NCBI GenBank assembly: GCA_023159155.1
Contig: JAJNNX010000010.1
Span: forward strand, 620,001-684,000
Reading direction: 5' to 3'
Length of the DNA: 64,000 bases
Origin: Ustulina deusta
Lineage: Eukaryota; Ascomycota; Sordariomycetes; Xylariales; Xylariaceae
The notes below the pieces were generated by a model that was given only the letters and a program-made list of their open reading frames with translations, ran no database searches and was not told the origin of the DNA. This document shows positions 22,494 to 34,513 of the stretch, piece by piece. Both the position numbers and the translations under genes were made by a program. Positions within the stretch are counted from its first letter, which is position 1. Each line of letters opens with the position of its first letter.

Positions 22494-25400
22494 ATGAAAT
22501 TTGCGAAGGAGCTCGAGCAAGATCTGGTGCCCGGTGAGTGCTGAACGCCTCAACTCACTCCCTTGACCATGGCCACACAATTGGACGCTGACCGATGACG
22601 AACCGCCTCCAGAATGGAGGATTAAGTATCTCAACTACAAGGCTGGCAAGAAATACGTCAAGGGCGTAGCAAGGGCCATCCACCGCGCTAGTGGCACTCC
22701 AAGAGGCATCGGCCGGAGGCATGACTATCCTCCGCCACATGATGCTCCGTCCTTCTTCCGCAGTCCCTTTCCACGCCAGCAGGAGTCTAGAGGCATAAAT
22801 TCTCATGGGCCTGAGGATGCGAATCTTCCGACATCCAACCTCGGTCCACCGGGAGAGGTGGCGCCTTCGGAGCCTATCAACATGCCTATCCCGAGTGAGA
22901 GACAACCACTGAACAGCCCAGGCATGAACGAATCCAATTATGGGAGCTTCGTGCGAACACCTCCAGCCAGTTCAAGTCTTGCCCAGGTTGATAGTCGCCA
23001 GACGTTTGAGTTGCCTGCACCTGCGATCTATTTACCTTCGGCCGTGGAGAACAAAGTAGGCATTTCCCGAGAATATTTATCTGAAACGACCTCGGGTTTA
23101 GCTCGGCGACACAGCACATCTGTCGAACCGGCCATCATGAAGAACTTGCAAGCGGCCACCTTTCCACGTTCAAACCATTCGCCTCATCCGTCTCCCGCCT
23201 CTGGAAGGTTACGCCGTCTATTCTCCCAGGGCTATCAGCTGCAAGGGACCGAGAGTGCAAAGGCCGGATACCCGCTGCAAGCAATTGATACGGTTAGGCA
23301 ACGAGAAAAAGAGTTCTTTGACTTCTTAGACGGCGAACTTGATAAGGTTGAAACCTTTTACCGCCAGAAAGAGGTACAAGCTGAGGCTCGATTAACTGCT
23401 CTGCGAGAGCAATTGCATGAAATGCGTAATCGCCGAACCCAAGAGGTTGCTGAACTTCGGCGGCGCAACAAACACAAAATAAACGGAGCTGATGATTTCG
23501 TGGGGGACTCTTCTGGTCTTCATGAAAATCTCAAATGGATTGACCCTATCAAATCGAGGATATTTAAGCCTGGCCCCAATTCGAAGGCACTAGCGAGGAT
23601 GTCCCGAACTCCTGTTGTCGGACCGATGTCTGGCGACGCGAGAAGGGACTACATCAGGAGACCCCAGGAAGATGACGTATCTTATAGAACGGCAAAACAC
23701 AAACTAAAATTGGCCTTGCAAGAATTCTATCGTGGGTTGGAGCTCTTGAAGTCATATGCTCTCTTAAACCGGACGGCCTTTAGAAAGCTAAACAAGAAGT
23801 ATGATAAGGCAGTCAATGCTCGCCCGCCTTATCGCTATATGAACGAGAAAGTCAACAAATCATGGTTCGTCAACAGCGAAGTTATTGATGGTCAAATAAA
23901 AGCGGTCGAGGATCTCTATGCGCGTTACTTCGAGAAGGGTAACCATAAAATAGCAGTCGGAAAACTGCGTCGGGTGAACCGTCGACCAAGTGATGAGTCC
24001 AGCATTGCTTTCTGGAATGGACTATCGATTGGTATTGGTGCCGTGTTTACGATTCAGGGTCTCGTCTACGGTGGCCAGCTCCTGTTTGACCCAGACCCGA
24101 CAATCCGGTTACAAGTTAGTTACCTATTGCAGATATACGGCGGCTATTTTCTCATCTTACTGCTATTTTCACTATTCTGCATAGATTGCTACTTCTGGAC
24201 GGCCAACAAGATCAATTACCCATTCATTTTCGAATTTGATACTCGACATAATCTGGACTGGAGGCAGCTCGCTAGCTTCCCGGGCTTCTTTCTTCTTCTC
24301 TTTGGAGTCTTCTTCTGGCTCAATTTTACCCGATACGGAAATGATGAACTCTGGCTTTATTACCCGGTCATCTTGATTTTTATTTCGCTTCTCATCATCT
24401 TCTTTCCTGCTCCCGTTCTGTGGTACAGAAGCCGCCAGTGGCTCGCGTATTCCCATGTCAGTAGATGCATCTAATCGCCCCCATTACATGTACTTACTGC
24501 TAACATTGTGTAGTTTCGACTCTTCTTCGCCGGTCTATATCCTGTCGAGTTCCAAGATTTCTTCCTGGGCGATATATATTGCTCGTTAACCTATGCTACA
24601 GCTGTACGTCATGCGATTGGCGAAAGACTGATCTATCTAGCGAGATAAACTAACACCATTGTACCACAGAACGTGGAACTGTTCTTCTGCCTGTACGCAA
24701 ACTACTGGGACAACCCTCCGATGTGCAATTCGAGCAGCTCTCGCCTACTAGGATTTTTCTCTACCTTGCCAGCAATCTGGCGCGCATTGCAGTGTATCCG
24801 TCGATACCATGACACGAAGAATGTGTTCCCGCACCTCGTCAACTGTGGTAAATACATCATGACCATTCTCTCTTACGTCACGCTATCCCTCTATCGTATC
24901 CAAAAAACGCACACAAATCTAGCGTTCTTCATTACTTTTTCAGTCGCGAATGGTATATATACATGTAAGTAGGCTCCGTCTTGTTTCCACCCCCCGGATG
25001 GCGCCTAACATAGGATATAGCTGTCTGGGACTTGTTCATGGACTTCTCGTTACTCCAGCCTGATGCCCGGCATCCCTTTCTGCGAGACATTTTAGGGTTA
25101 AAGCGGCGTTGGCTGTACTATGCTATCATGATCATCGACCCCATTCTTCGCTTTGGTTGGATTTTTTACGCCATCTTCACCCACGCGCAGCATAGCACAA
25201 TCGTCTCGTTCTTAGTTTCGCTCTCGGAAGTTGTTCGTCGTGGAATGTGGGCCTTATTGCGTGTCGAGAATGAACACTGCAGCAACGTGGCGCAATATAA
25301 AGCGAGTCGTGACGTCCCACTACCTTATGTTCTGCCTCGCGAGCCACTGATAGAGCGCACCAGCACGGAAGAGCCACCAGAAAGGCCAAATCAAGGGTCA

Positions 25401-25760
25401 TCTAACCAAGACCTTGGTCGCACACCAAGCGAAGACCAAAGACGCTTAGATGGCCAACCATCAGCTTATTCACCCGCGCGAGTTGAGGTAGCAGGATTAC
25501 GTAGACGACGGAAATCCGAAGGACTCGCGGCAAAGTCGATTCGCGGCATCATGGCCACCGCACACAGACAGGACTTTGAGAAGAAGAGACGGCCACCTAT
25601 AGAAGCTGATCACGATGTAGAGGCTTTATCGGCGGGTGAGCTTCGTAGCGAGGACGAAGAAGAAGAAGAAGGTTCGGGGAGCATGGATGAGGACAGGCTC
25701 GAGTTTCGCCGTGTAGAAACACTAGTGCGAGGGGAAACAAGTCAGGACGATGACAAGTGA
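22494..25760 (+). CDS. SYG1: SPX-EXS phosphate transporter/sensor, SYG1/XPR1 homologue
   Basis: Membrane protein of 1002 aa that by family exports phosphate and reads inositol pyrophosphates through its SPX domain. Exons: 22494-22533, 22613-24456, 24514-24603, 24670-24964 and 25021-25760. The N-terminus MKFAKELEQDLVPEW with YKAGKKYVK is the start of the SPX domain, interrupted by a low-complexity insert. The second half of SPX carries the lysine cluster RKLNKKYDK near residues 404-412 that binds inositol phosphates. From about residue 480 there are multiple hydrophobic segments, followed by the EXS block (FFAGLYPVEFQDFFLGDIYCS, then WDLFMDFSLLQ). The C-terminal tail is hydrophilic and acidic (DEEEEE). 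Length fits yeast Syg1 (902 aa) plus the insert. The 40-base first exon is easily missed. Confidence 0.93.
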
Positions 25761-26103
25761 AATATCGAGTTCCCTAGACGGTAAGCTCGTAACGCCTCAA
25801 CTTTAATTCGAATACTGCAAATAATATAACCACGTGTGTTGCATTGATCACATCCATTCCAGTCGCTGGAGACCCCTGCACCCAACTTGTAGCCGAACAT
25901 ATAGCTTCGGATTACTAGCCTTTCTCCAGTGACGCAATAATCTGTGATTCTCCATGTCATTTTACCCCACGCAAAAGGAAGATTGAGATTTCAAAAAATA
26001 ATATGAAACAGAAAAAGCCAATTTACGAATTAACTCCCAGTTTTCAATGTCTCTGTAAATACCCCCCTCGTCTATACGTTGTGTAGTCGAGAACTCCCCT
26101 CCT
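25761..26103. other. 3' spacer, no gene
   Basis: Convergent 3' region downstream of the SYG1-like gene. It becomes AT-rich toward the adjacent MITE relic. Confidence 0.5.
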
Positions 26104-26362
26104 TACAGTGGCTCAAAAAAAGTCTCGTCCGCGTTTTTTCAAGGCCGAAACATTTTCGTTACAGAGTACAATTCCTGCCATAATTCGTGAGTAAAAAATA
26201 AATAAAATGTATTTTCTAAAAGACAACCCATTTTTAATATAACATACTTAAGTAATTTTTCCAATTTATTTGGTTCTAAAACCCGTTAGATATATTGCTT
26301 TCTGTAGTGCAAGTATTTAAACCGTAACAAAAAACGGACGGGACTTTTCTCGAGTGGTTGTA
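26104..26362. mobile_element. MITE-like relic with mariner-type ends
   Basis: A 255-bp AT-rich block (26106-26360) is flanked by TA on both sides. Its left end begins CAGTGGCTCAAAAAAAGTCT. The reverse complement of its right end begins CAACCACTCGAGAAAAGTCC. Over the first 28 positions 21 agree, including the shared core CGTCCG and a following T run. CAGTG ends, a TA duplication and lack of coding capacity are typical of non-autonomous Tc1/mariner MITEs. It sits between two convergent genes. Several of the mismatches are transitions of the RIP type. Confidence 0.6.
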
Positions 26363-26459
26363 TGTACGAGGACCGAGTGTCTTAATCCAATGATAATAAC
26401 AGGTAACACAGACCTTTTTATTGCGACTAAGCCACGCCATGTATTATTTGTCATGGTCC

Positions 26460-28048
26460 TCACTCATCCAGCGACATCATTAAAACACTGGAATTGTCAA
26501 ACCAGGCTGGGGACGAGGGCGGCGCATCAAATATGAGCCTTTGCCAGAACGCACGAATTGCGCCGTCTGTCTCCTGCGTCGGATCAGGAAACGAGACGGC
26601 AGTCTTTGTAAGCACCGCATTCGACGTAATCGCCAGAACCTCCTCGAGAGACGGCCGCTTGCTCGGACCCGTATACATGCAGCGAGCAACCAGGCCGCGG
26701 AGTTCCAGATCTACGGATGGGTAGGGATCGTGGCCGTGCGGCGAGGGTAGGATTGCTCCCGCGAGGGTGGTGTGATTTTCCCAGTCTACCGTTTCCCTCC
26801 GCATCGGGCCGTGGTCGATGAGGTTGGCGATGATCTATTCAAAAACAAGAACCATATAATTAGAAGGGTGATTACTACCCTCGTGCTCCGAATTTGGTTG
26901 CACTTACAGAAGCGACGCCATGGATGTTGGACTCCAGAGCAATGCCCGGAGTTGGGAACTGTGTTGCGGCACCGAAATCAATCATCTTGAGTGCCGGGCT
27001 TGTGAAGTGTTCGTTGAGGCCGTCCGCATATCCTAACATGATATTCCTATTTAGTGGCCCAGAGTCAGTAATCGCCGTGTCTAGCCAATAACATACGGGG
27101 TTTCGGGAGCTTGCAGGAAGAACAGAGCCGCTAACAAGGCAACTCATATTCCCAGGGCACGTTAACAGGGGCAATAAGAGACTTCAGAGGACTAACCTAG
27201 GTGCAATGTCGCCATGTATCATATATTTCCACTCCCTACCGTCGCTAGGCATGGTCTCCAGTATCGAGGCTGTCTCTAAGGGTCTCCCGACGGGATATGC
27301 CATCCCGATACAGGCTCGGATTACTGAGAAAAATTGTCATGTTGATTAGCACGGTAGTTGGAGACAGATGAAAAAAAAACGAGAACTAAGTGTTCGGAGG
27401 CCTACAGCAGAGGAATAAGGACCAGAGGATCCTATTAGGGGGGCGCGCTTTCAGCCGATCGAGTTCCTCCTTGAAGCGTAAAAGATCGCCATGTTCGAGG
27501 TATTCTAACGCCAACGCCGGACCCTTCACACCCGCAAGCGTGTCAAACGCCGTGATGGGAGGTACGCGTCTCAGCTTCCCGAATATCCAAAGCGTGGAAT
27601 CGATGAACTCCGTTAATCTATCTCCCCTCCCGTGCTCCCTGGCGGCAGCAACCAAGTCGTCGCAAGACGCCAGCATTTTGACGATGTGTTTGGCGCCATG
27701 GAGTCTCTGTTTCGAAGGCCATGTTAGCAAACCCATAGGTTGCCAAGACGAATAAGTGCTCTTGAAGAGAAGACATTGTGAAAAAAAAAAAAAAAAAGGG
27801 TAAAAAAAAGGGATTGGCAAGCTCACCCTTAGCCACTTGATTTCGTTCTCTAGCTGTTTTATCCCCCCTACCTGAGCAAGCTTCAGGGCTATCCGTTTTC
27901 TGTGCTCCACGGCATGCTCCCTCTCCTTCAGTAGAACAGTAACGCCAAAGGAACCCAAACCTAAGATTCGCTCAAACTCCCAGTATTTCGACGTTTCAAA
28001 ATTATTTTCCATGCTTCGGGCAAATTCAGTAACCGCTCTTGGGGGCAT
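26460..28048 (-). CDS. small protein kinase-like protein
   Basis: 387 aa, exons on the minus strand 28048-27827, 27706-27406, 27323-27197, 27046-26908 and 26834-26460. It is a kinase domain with almost nothing else. Glycine loop GLGSFGV at 30-36, Lys56 in IALK, catalytic loop HGDIAPRN with Asp213 and Asn218, and IDFG with Asp240. HGD in place of HRD and the absence of a clear APE motif set it apart from standard Ser/Thr kinases. Families with HGD (RIO/APH-like and fungal-specific kinases) are often divergent in substrate. No regulatory domain and no signal or membrane segment. The first intron (27707-27826) contains a long T run in the sense strand (A17 on the plus strand). The start is ATG 28048, with a second in-frame ATG at residue 13. 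Substrate unknown. Confidence 0.82.
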
Positions 28049-28510
28049 GTTTCTGAGGGCGTTTTTTTCGGTTCTTATTTTTTTTTGCAAGCCTCAGCTT
28101 GATACAACATTCGACTTTTGAGCCATACTGATGATGGAACGAGTCGTGTATTTAACCCATGTATTTAAGGCGCGGCGGTAGGGCAGCAAGCGATTGTCTC
28201 GCGTGGACTTTCCATGCAGAGAAGCGCTGCTTTGTTCCGAGATATTTCTCTTCCTTTCGATAAACAAACCGCACTCGATTGTTCTGGCCGAAACGGAAGT
28301 TCTATGTAATGTCATTGCTAAAATTTGATAGAACCTTCATATTCTTTCTCGGTGACCATGGTCGACCCATCAGCACTCATTTGAACAGGCAAATTAGCAG
28401 CCACAACACCTGTCACACAAGAGTACACGCACGAACACACGCCATCGAGGAATAGATGCTGTTATCTGTAGCTCAAAAAAGAGCCCTTAGCGGGCTAAAG
28501 GAGGTAATAC
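28049..28510. other. spacer between kinase-like gene and P450
   Basis: Promoter of the kinase-like gene on the minus strand and the P450 3' end. No additional signal seen. Confidence 0.5.
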
Positions 28511-30488
28511 TTACAGCTTCTTGAATCTTACTAACAGGCCGCCAGCTGGCCTATACGTAAGGGTTGGATTCGCGAGCTTGATCCCTCTTCCTACCACTTC
28601 CTCTCCATCAACCAACAGCTCCCGTTCTCCTTCCTGGTCGCTTTCGCCTTTCACAGCCGAATCCCCCCAGCGCTCAATGCCAATGAATCTCCATTTGCTC
28701 ACTAGCTCAATAAGCATAGCTTTAATCTCAATCAAGGCGAAGTTTTTTCCGGGACACGTACGCGGACCCTGGAGGAACGCCTGGAAAGCATAAGGACTCG
28801 CGCTGTCGCCAGTCAGCTTATCCCATCGCTCCGGGTTGAAGGAGGAAGCATCAGGGCCCCAGGTGCCCTGGTGGTGGTGAATCAAAGGCATATGTATGTC
28901 GATCTGCGTGCCTTTCGGTATGCGCACTCCCTCTATTACCAGATCTTTTGACGCTTGACGTGGACTCATGATTGCTTCTGTGTGTTAGCTTGCTGATAGG
29001 TGTAGCGAGCGATAGAGGAGGGGACACGCAAAGCGACGTACATGGTGAGTAAACACGCAGGACTTCCCGAACGAAGTTGTGTAAATACGGCAGCCCATTT
29101 ATTTCTTCGTATGTAGGTATGGAGCTGCTCTCAAGCAATTCTCGGACCTCGACTCGCAATTGGTCTTGGATTTCATGTCTCGTTGATAAAATATACAGTG
29201 CCCATGAGACACTATTTGCTGTGCTTTCGTGGCCTGCAAAGACGATGTCAGGCTTTGGTTATTTGGGTGTAAGATCTAGAGGAGACCTCTTACCAGCAGA
29301 TGTGAAATTAAGAAGCTGCAGATTGTTAGCATTTACACCATTGCTTCCTTCGAGGCACAAATAACTTACATGGCCAATGATCTCTTCCACAGACCAAGGT
29401 TCTCGGCCCGTTTGTTGTCGCTGCAGCTCTGATTCCTCGAGCATATACGTGAGTAGATCGCGAGATTCTCTGATCTCCTTTTGAAAGACTCCATTTCTCA
29501 AATCGGCCTTGCGCTTTTCGATAATTTCACGAAGAATCTGTCTTAGATCCTTGTTCGCTTCTATGAACCTCCTATTTGCTTCCAAGGGGACAAGCCGTCG
29601 GATTGGAACGAAGGCATTAATGACCGAGAGTAACTGCCCTAGAGGCCCTTGATGGAGAACTCTGCTATACAGGTCTCGAAAATTGAATGACAAGGTATCG
29701 AGCTCTACGCCAAGAACGGTTAAACAGATGTTGTCCATCGCCGACTTGGACAGTGTGTCGATGACTGATAGTGAGGCTGAGTATACGCACGAGACAACTA
29801 CTTAGAATTGGAGTATTGTTGACTTACCTTCAATGGAAGCATGTGATCTGTCGCCAAGCAATGTTTCGAAGTCTTTCGACAGCAATTCAGCTGTTCTCTG
29901 GAAGACGGGCAATATTTTTCTCATGCTAGGAACGGATAAAGGGCCGGCGAGTAGCCTCCGTTGGTGTTTGTGGTCTTCTCCTTCGGCAAAAAGGAGACCA
30001 ACCCCTGTGATCTCGCCTACCAAGCGAGCGAAGAACGGCGGCTTCACGAAGTCGTAGGCATGTGTTTGCAATACGGCTCTATGTGCAGCTAGGCTGTTTA
30101 CAACTAAAGCCTCTTTACCAGCTATGGAGAGGTATCGGATGAAGGGGGCATCTGGCCATCTTTGAGACCAGTCCAACTGTACTCCGACGGGACTGTCGGC
30201 TCTGAACTTGTTGAGTTCTTGACCAAGAATGACATTGTTGTCCTGACATGATTTAGCCACGGATTTTGTTGTTGGAATAAGGAGATAATATACCTGGGGC
30301 CCAGGGAGGTGCCTGAGAGGCGAAAAGAAGCGAGGGTATAAGTACACACGATAGAACTTGAAAAGAAAGTAGTGTAGAAGAAACAGGCCGATGGGCCGAC
30401 CAAACGAAATACGTCCCTCCGTTTTTACACTCACTATTGATAGATGGAGCTCTACAGCCGTGAGGACGGCGCAGATCACCAAGTCCAT
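28511..30488 (-). CDS. cytochrome P450 monooxygenase
   Basis: Heme-thiolate monooxygenase anchored in the ER by an N-terminal hydrophobic segment. 560 aa, exons on the minus strand 30488-30294, 30242-29828, 29764-29370, 29315-29294 (22 bases), 29233-29042 and 28974-28511. Landmarks: proline hinge LPGP after the anchor, I-helix AGHEST at 342-347 (oxygen activation), ExxR Glu399-Arg402, FNPERW at 452-457, and heme loop FLQGPRTCPG with Cys480. Layout resembles microsomal fatty-acid/xenobiotic P450s of the CYP4/CYP52-like clan, but I do not assign a family number or substrate. The last intron needs an AAG acceptor (28975-28977), because the nearer CAG would create a stop. No reductase or biosynthetic backbone gene lies nearby, so it is not evidently part of a cluster. 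Confidence 0.9.
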
Positions 30489-31574
30489 CTCCCCAATACA
30501 CACTGTAGATACCTTGAGAGAATTGGAGATTGAAATGAAGAAATAATACTTGTATTCTCAATAATCAACGGCGTAAAATATAACTAATGCGCACTTTCTC
30601 GTGGAACCCTGAGATATCCTTATATTGTAGTAAGCATGCCCCGAGTAAACTAACATCCATTCTAGGGTTCCCACCTTGCTTTTATCAACGCTCAGCTAGT
30701 AACTAAGCGGATTTATTACCCAGCTGTACGGAAAGGGAAGAGGCAATAAACTGCGACATGACCCATCATACGCCGAAGACTGCCGTGGCAGCGCAAGACG
30801 ACGGCATTATTGCGCTGCCGGCAATAACGGGATATATCCTAGTCCATCACAACTGCGACCTTGGGACATCCTATACTGCCTTCACATTCGTCTAGCGTCT
30901 TGAGAGGAGACGTCGTGTCAGATTTTATCAGATTTTAGTCTATCAGTTCGCGAATCAGCTTACACTCCGCTCAGGTGCCAAGCTTACGGGAGCGGCAAGC
31001 TGGGTAATAGGAGGATGTGCTGATATGGATCTCTGTTGGGTGCCTTCTGTAGTATATAGTGTACATACCTCCATCTCTCTACTAACCGAGGGTTTTCTGG
31101 TATGGAACCACTAAGTGAGTGACGTGTATCATAATAATACATGATGGACATAGTCGGCCAACAAATCGGTTATATTGGAAGATATGGCAAGCTAACGGAC
31201 AACGAACAGGTCATGTTGGACTTCAATGTGCATTCTGGCATTTCGAGTAGGGCGGTTGGTAGAGAGGAATGCTCTTTTCAGAGCACCATCTCGGCAATTG
31301 CCTGAATCGGTTAGGGTCTTTCGAACAGCCAAATGATCTCGATACGTATGGTAGCCATGACGACAGCAAACTGATAAGGAATGCGCTTATCGCAGTGAGG
31401 CAGGTAGCATCACTTAGCTGGCCTGGCTGTTTGTTTACTTATCCTCAGCCGCCGAAGCATCGCCTCCCAGCTCCCCGAACCCATCCACTACGACGTACGA
31501 CGTAGGCCACACAGAGAGAATCACCCATTGCGGTCTTTCGATCCTACGAACTGTCCGAATCGAATACACACACT
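30489..31574. other. divergent promoter region, P450 / M18 aminopeptidase
   Basis: 1.1 kb upstream of both genes. No ORF with recognisable protein (the 78-codon frame at 31269 is not convincing) and no clear TATA box. Confidence 0.5.
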
Positions 31575-33391
31575 ATGGCCCGACACACCTCTGAATTTCT
31601 GCGCCAGCGTAGCTCCAACATGTCTCTGCGGATGGCCGCGTCCTCAACCTTGGCTACCTCACGGCTATCCAGCTTCGCGAACCCGGCCGAATTCGAAACG
31701 AGGCCAACTATGACCGAGGCGGAGAAGGCCATAATCATCGGCGAATTGAAAACCCGCCGCGACGTCAAGTTGTGCGACTCCTGCTACCGGGACCTACCCG
31801 ACACCTGTGCCGATTCGCTCTCTCTAGAGCTGACCAACAACCGGAGCTCGTGCTCTGCTTGTGCCGTCATGGACTCCAAGCCTGAAGCCTTCACCGAGCC
31901 TTTTTGTACCTTCTTGAGAGAGAATCCGACAGTCTTTCACACGGTGGACTATCTCAAGACGAAGATGACATCGCTTGGTTACAAGGAGGTTGGTGCTGCC
32001 GTATGGTGCAGTGTTTAGGTCGTGCGCTGACTTATACATGCATGAAGCTCCCTCCTCGCGAAGACTGGGCCGGGAAGATCGAACCCGGCGGCAAATACTT
32101 TGCCACTCGAAACGGCAGCTCTACGATTGCCTTCACTGTCGGCAAAGCTTACAAGCCTGGGAATGGGGTTGCCATAATCGCCGGCCACATCGACGCGCTT
32201 ACTGCGAAGGTGAAACCCGTGAGCAAAAAGTCCACCACGGCTGGCTACGTCCAGTTAGGCGTGGCCCCATATGCAGGTGCTTTGAACGAGACGTGGTGGG
32301 ACAGAGATCTTAGTATTGGAGGCAGAGTCATCGTGCGAGACGAATCAGGCAAGACGACAAGCAAGTTGGTGAAGTTGGACTGGCCCAGTAAGCACCGCCT
32401 TTCCGAGCGTTTAGACAGTCATTTGCTAACTATAACAGTTGCTCGGATACCGACACTAGCTCCCCACTTTGGAGTTGGGATGATGGGTCAAAACAACAAG
32501 GAAACTCAGGCAGTACCCATTATTGGACTTGACGGTCCGAGTCCCGGCTCCGTCGATTCGAAGCCCTCCGAGCCTCTGGGTCCCGTTGGATCATTCGTCG
32601 CTACTCAGCCCCCGAAGCTCGTGCGACTGATCTCAAAAGAGCTTGGGATCAAGGATTACTCGCAAATTGTAAATTGGGAATTGGAGCTCTTTGACCTGCA
32701 GCCTGCCACCGTTGGCGGTATGGATAAGGAATTTATCTTTGCCGGCCGAATAGATGACAAGCTTTGCAGTTGGGCAGCGTTCCACGGCCTCCTGGCGTCG
32801 GACCAGAAAGAAGACGATGGAACGATCAAGATGGTTGTCCTCTTTGATGACGAGGAGATCGGCTCCTTACTCCGTCAAGGGGCCAAGGGCAACTTCTTGC
32901 CTTTGGTGATCGAGCGCACTGTGGAATCGTTGTGTGGCAAGGAGAAGACGTTCGGCCCCGGTGTTATTGGTCAGACTTATGCCAACTCGTTCCTCGTCTC
33001 GGCCGATGTCACCCACGCTGTGAACCCTAATTTCCTCTCTCGATATCTGGAAGACCACGCACCTCGCCTGAACGTCGGGATCTGCATATGCGCCGATAGC
33101 AACGGACATATGACGACGGATTCGGTATCTACCGCCATTCTCACGCGGGTTTGTGAGCTGAGCGGCTGCACGCCTCAAGTGTTCCAGATACGAAACGATT
33201 CGAGGAGCGGCGGGACAGTTGGCCCGAGTATCAGCTCTGCGCTAGGCGTCCGTGCTGCCGACGCAGGCATGCCACAGCTATCTATGCATTCGATCCGTGC
33301 CACTTGTGGATCACTCGACCCTGGCCTGGGTGTTAAGTTCTTCAAGGGGTTCCTGGACAAATGGGAGCAAGTTGATGCTGAGTGGCAATAG
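31575..33391 (+). CDS. M18 aminopeptidase (vacuolar aminopeptidase I / aspartyl aminopeptidase family)
   Basis: Zinc aminopeptidase of 568 aa in three exons: 31575-31988, 32048-32387 and 32439-33391. It removes N-terminal residues from peptides in the vacuole or cytosol. M18 marks: AGHID with His185 and Asp187, DDEEIGS with the catalytic Glu pair, ADVTHAVNP, and SMHSIRA near the C-terminus carrying the last zinc His. The junction WP-IARIPTLAPHFG over intron 2 is typical of the family. The first intron has a GTTGGT donor and an AAG acceptor, unusual but giving the conserved YKELPPREDW. The N-terminus is basic and Ser-rich (residues 1-40), followed by two CxxC pairs (C67/C70 and C93/C96) that are not part of the M18 fold. 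Vacuolar or cytosolic placement is not decidable. Confidence 0.9.
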
Positions 33392-34513
33392 CGTCGAGTT
33401 CACGAATGAAGGTTATATCGGTCAGACGTCTGAAGTAATTGGATCTGTATACTTGTGTATGCCTAGTGGGGTATTGAGACTTGATGTTGAGAAACATCTT
33501 CTGCCATTTTCCCTCACCGAATTTAGCTTTCGGAACTAAAGATGGTGGACGGCTGCCTCCGCGAAACGAGTAGCTAGGTACTAGGTAGTCTAGGCGCGTA
33601 GTACTTACTTAATGACTGTATGTCCTCCCGGTATTGCTATAGGTACCGGTAGTGGACTGATCCTATGCTATAGCGGGTGGGATTGTTTTCGCATGCATAT
33701 GCACTGTGACGCAATCCCGTTTGGGCGTGGGGCATTCCCGGTCGCTGTCCGCACGGCGTCCTCTATCCTTAGATACTTCTTATCCTTACTTCTAGATATA
33801 TGCCTAACCTCGATAGAGTTCGATCGTGATATCCCTTTCTTTTTCTTTCCTTCATTCTTTCTTTCGAGTCAAGCTTAAGGAGAACCAATTGTTTCTCCAG
33901 TCCCGCTGGTCTTGAGGGTCGGCAATCTGCTATTCGAATCCTACGCTTACCATACACGTACACCGTCAAATGACGACGATCAATTGACAAGATGGGAATC
34001 ATGTTAGACCCAGCTAGACGACATGGGTTGGCACAGGGCAGCCTCCCGATTGGTATATCTCACACCGTCCTCAGCTTTTTCGTCCAGGGTCAAAATAAGG
34101 TCTGGATCCAGAATATATTTCTTTTCTTTAGCCCCTCTGCCTCATACGGCATAAAATACAGTTTTGAAATATGCCAAGGTATGAAGCCAAGTATTACTAC
34201 ACCACTGCTTAAACACAATACCCAGTAGATCTGCCTTTGTCTTTTTCGGTCCTTTGTCTCTCCGTTCCAACGCAGGACGCAAAACTGACACTCACAACCG
34301 CAGCTATTTACCTTCAGCTTCGATGACGAATTGATGATTGCTATTACCGTTGATCTACACCAAAACAACATTGCTGTAGGAAAACAAGTCAAGCAACATA
34401 ACGGTGACTGAAACTTCGCATCTGCATATATTGCTGGTCCCGGGGCGGAGGGTATACCAGCCGTAGAAGAGGTGGTGTATTCGCTGTTGGAACAGACTTC
34501 GACTCGAGACATC
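33392..34513. other. intergenic, no supported gene
   Basis: Holds the 3' UTR of the M18 gene and the promoter of the lipase. It contains pyrimidine-rich stretches near 33825-33870. No protein-like ORF. Confidence 0.5.

Noticed and set aside
33930..33960. TTCGAATCC-like B-box considered as a tRNA gene
   Set aside because: No matching A-box or cloverleaf arms. Other B-box-like hits (8574, 57318) also failed. No tRNA is called in this window.
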